Source: Planctomycetota bacterium (GTDB lineage: Bacteria; Planctomycetota; Planctomycetia; Pirellulales; Pirellulaceae). Taken from it: a DNA stretch of 5,886 bases. The notes under the pieces were generated by a model, which made no database searches, was not told where the DNA came from, and saw only the letters and a list, made by a program, of their open reading frames with translations. Each line of letters begins with the position of its first letter. Position 1 is the first letter of the stretch. Where the stretch lies: assembly GCA_026692885.1 (NCBI GenBank), contig JAPLNJ010000801.1, forward strand, positions 1-5,886, given 5' to 3'. This document shows positions 5,143 through 5,886 of the stretch, piece after piece. Both the position numbers and the translations under genes were made by a program.

Positions 5143-5746
5143 ACAGCTCCTTGAGGAATTGCATCAGCGGCTTGGCCTGGGCGCGACGTTGCCGTCGTAC
5201 GCGTGGCGGGTCCAGGCGTGCCAGTGCTTGTCTCTTGGATTCCAGGTCCGCATCGAGGTACTGGTGCGTGGTTTGAATACTCTCGTGCCCCAGCCACATC
5301 GCGATTGTCGGCAACTCCACTCCCGACAGGAGCAGATGCATCGCGGTCGTGTGGCGGAGGATGTGCGGCGACACCCGTCCGAGCTTCAACGCAGGGTTTT
5401 TGGCCGCGGCACGGGTGACGGCGATTTGAAGACGCTGGGCAATGCCTGATCGGCTCATGGCTCCACCCTGTGCATTGGGCAGAAGTGGGGAGTCTGGCTG
5501 GACGCCGCCTCGCCGAAGCCATGGCCTGAGCAACTTCACGGTCTGACGCCACAACGGCACGGAACGATGTTTACGGCCCTTACCCAGGAAGTGAACCGAT
5601 GAGCGTGATTCCAGGCATACGTCCTGGACCTTCAAGCCGGCGATCTCCGAAACCCGCGCGCCGGTGTTGTAAAACAGCATGAGCAACAGCCGATCGCGTT
5701 CGCCGGATTCCGTGAGGAGGTCGGGCGAATCCAAGATCGCCTGCAC
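5141..5746 (-). CDS. Tyrosine recombinase (phage-integrase family), catalytic domain only
   Basis: The 201-aa product contains the full tyrosine-recombinase active site: Arg31 in NTGARVSEIAGL, Lys56 in LGKGRKHR, His128 and Arg131 in SPHILRHTTAMHLL, His154 in WLGHES, and the nucleophile Tyr163 in TTHQYLDAD. It should cut and rejoin DNA through a 3'-phosphotyrosine and probably moved the adjacent gene block. Family members usually have about 100 extra N-terminal residues forming the core-binding (SAM-like) domain. Here an in-frame TGA lies four codons before the GTG at 5746, and the other frames upstream show no such domain. The GTG has GAGG seven bases upstream, so a short protein may be made. 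The basic tail (RVRRQRRAQAK) is intact. It may be truncated, or it may be one member of a multi-recombinase set whose partners are missing. Confidence 0.85.
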   Translation of the reverse strand: MQAILDSPDLLTESGERDRLLLMLFYNTGARVSEIAGLKVQDVCLESRSSVHFLGKGRKHRSVPLWRQTVKLLRPWLRRGGVQPDSPLLPNAQGGAMSRSGIAQRLQIAVTRAAAKNPALKLGRVSPHILRHTTAMHLLLSGVELPTIAMWLGHESIQTTHQYLDADLESKRQALARLDPPRVRRQRRAQAKPLMQFLKEL

Positions 5747-5865
5747 AAAAGGCCCTCACGAGCGATTGTGGTTCATCATGTGTGCTTTTCCGGCACGTGG
5801 GGGAGCAGTACGCTGAAAGGATCGGGTTGAAGGCCATCTTCCGAGCACAGAAAGGGAGGACCACC

Positions 5866-5886
5866 GTGGCTGATCTCCAAGACGGC
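5866..5886 (+). CDS. Start of a divergent gene, 3' partial (7 codons)
   Basis: A GTG at 5866 is preceded by AAAGGGAGGA (5851-5860), a near-ideal Shine-Dalgarno at five to eight bases. It reads M/VADLQDG up to the window edge. The strong ribosome-binding site and divergent orientation relative to the recombinase support a real gene, but too little is visible to say what it encodes. The spacer 5747-5865 between the two divergent starts should hold their promoters; no clear -35/-10 pair was recognised. Confidence 0.45.

Noticed and set aside
5747..5864. Short - strand reading frames before the recombinase as its missing N-terminus
   Set aside because: None of the frames shows the helical core-binding domain, and all are interrupted or lack motifs.

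Overview
The window is GC-rich (estimated by eye at about 60%). It looks like an accessory region of a Planctomycetes-type genome (Pirellulales-like). That assignment rests on remembered resemblance of several small proteins, such as the MTQxxLDRAVxRATGE protein and the 91-aa MQLVITPDGT protein, to families I associate with that phylum. No search was run.

Left flank (1-1620, + strand): the 3' part of a TIM-barrel glycoside-hydrolase-like gene whose C-terminus dissolves into a nonsense Arg-rich tail, followed by a short out-of-context remnant of the N-terminus of a GH95-type alpha-L-fucosidase. This flank looks like decayed polysaccharide-degradation genes. A gap of about 200 bp (1619-1826) with an imperfect hairpin separates it from the next block.

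Main block (1717-5746, all - strand), read right to left: a tyrosine recombinase with a complete catalytic domain but no N-terminal arm/core-binding domain (5141-5746); a GC-rich hairpin and GCATAAT repeats; a 79-aa helical protein (4803-5042); a 91-aa protein (4516-4791); a 165-codon gene interrupted by one in-frame TGA (4031-4528); a rho-independent terminator (3942-3967); a 67-aa protein (3690-3893); a stretch with frame-disrupted coding remnants (3200-3658); a 170-aa two-domain protein with a Gly/Asn-rich linker (2669-3181); and, overlapping it by ATGA, a Cas4/AddB/RecB-like PD-(D/E)XK nuclease with a four-cysteine iron-sulfur signature (1827-2672). The uniform strand, tight spacing and flanking recombinase suggest one integrated mobile element or genomic island. 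I infer that the 170-aa protein and the nuclease form a DNA-processing pair, perhaps a recombination or anti-foreign-DNA module, and that the smaller proteins are uncharacterised accessory factors.

Right edge: a divergent + strand gene starts with a strong ribosome-binding site at 5866 and leaves the window after seven codons.

Several genes are damaged: the in-frame TGA, the frameshifted remnants, the recombinase without its N-terminus and the broken hydrolases. Either the island is decaying or the assembly carries errors. Raw reads would separate the two.
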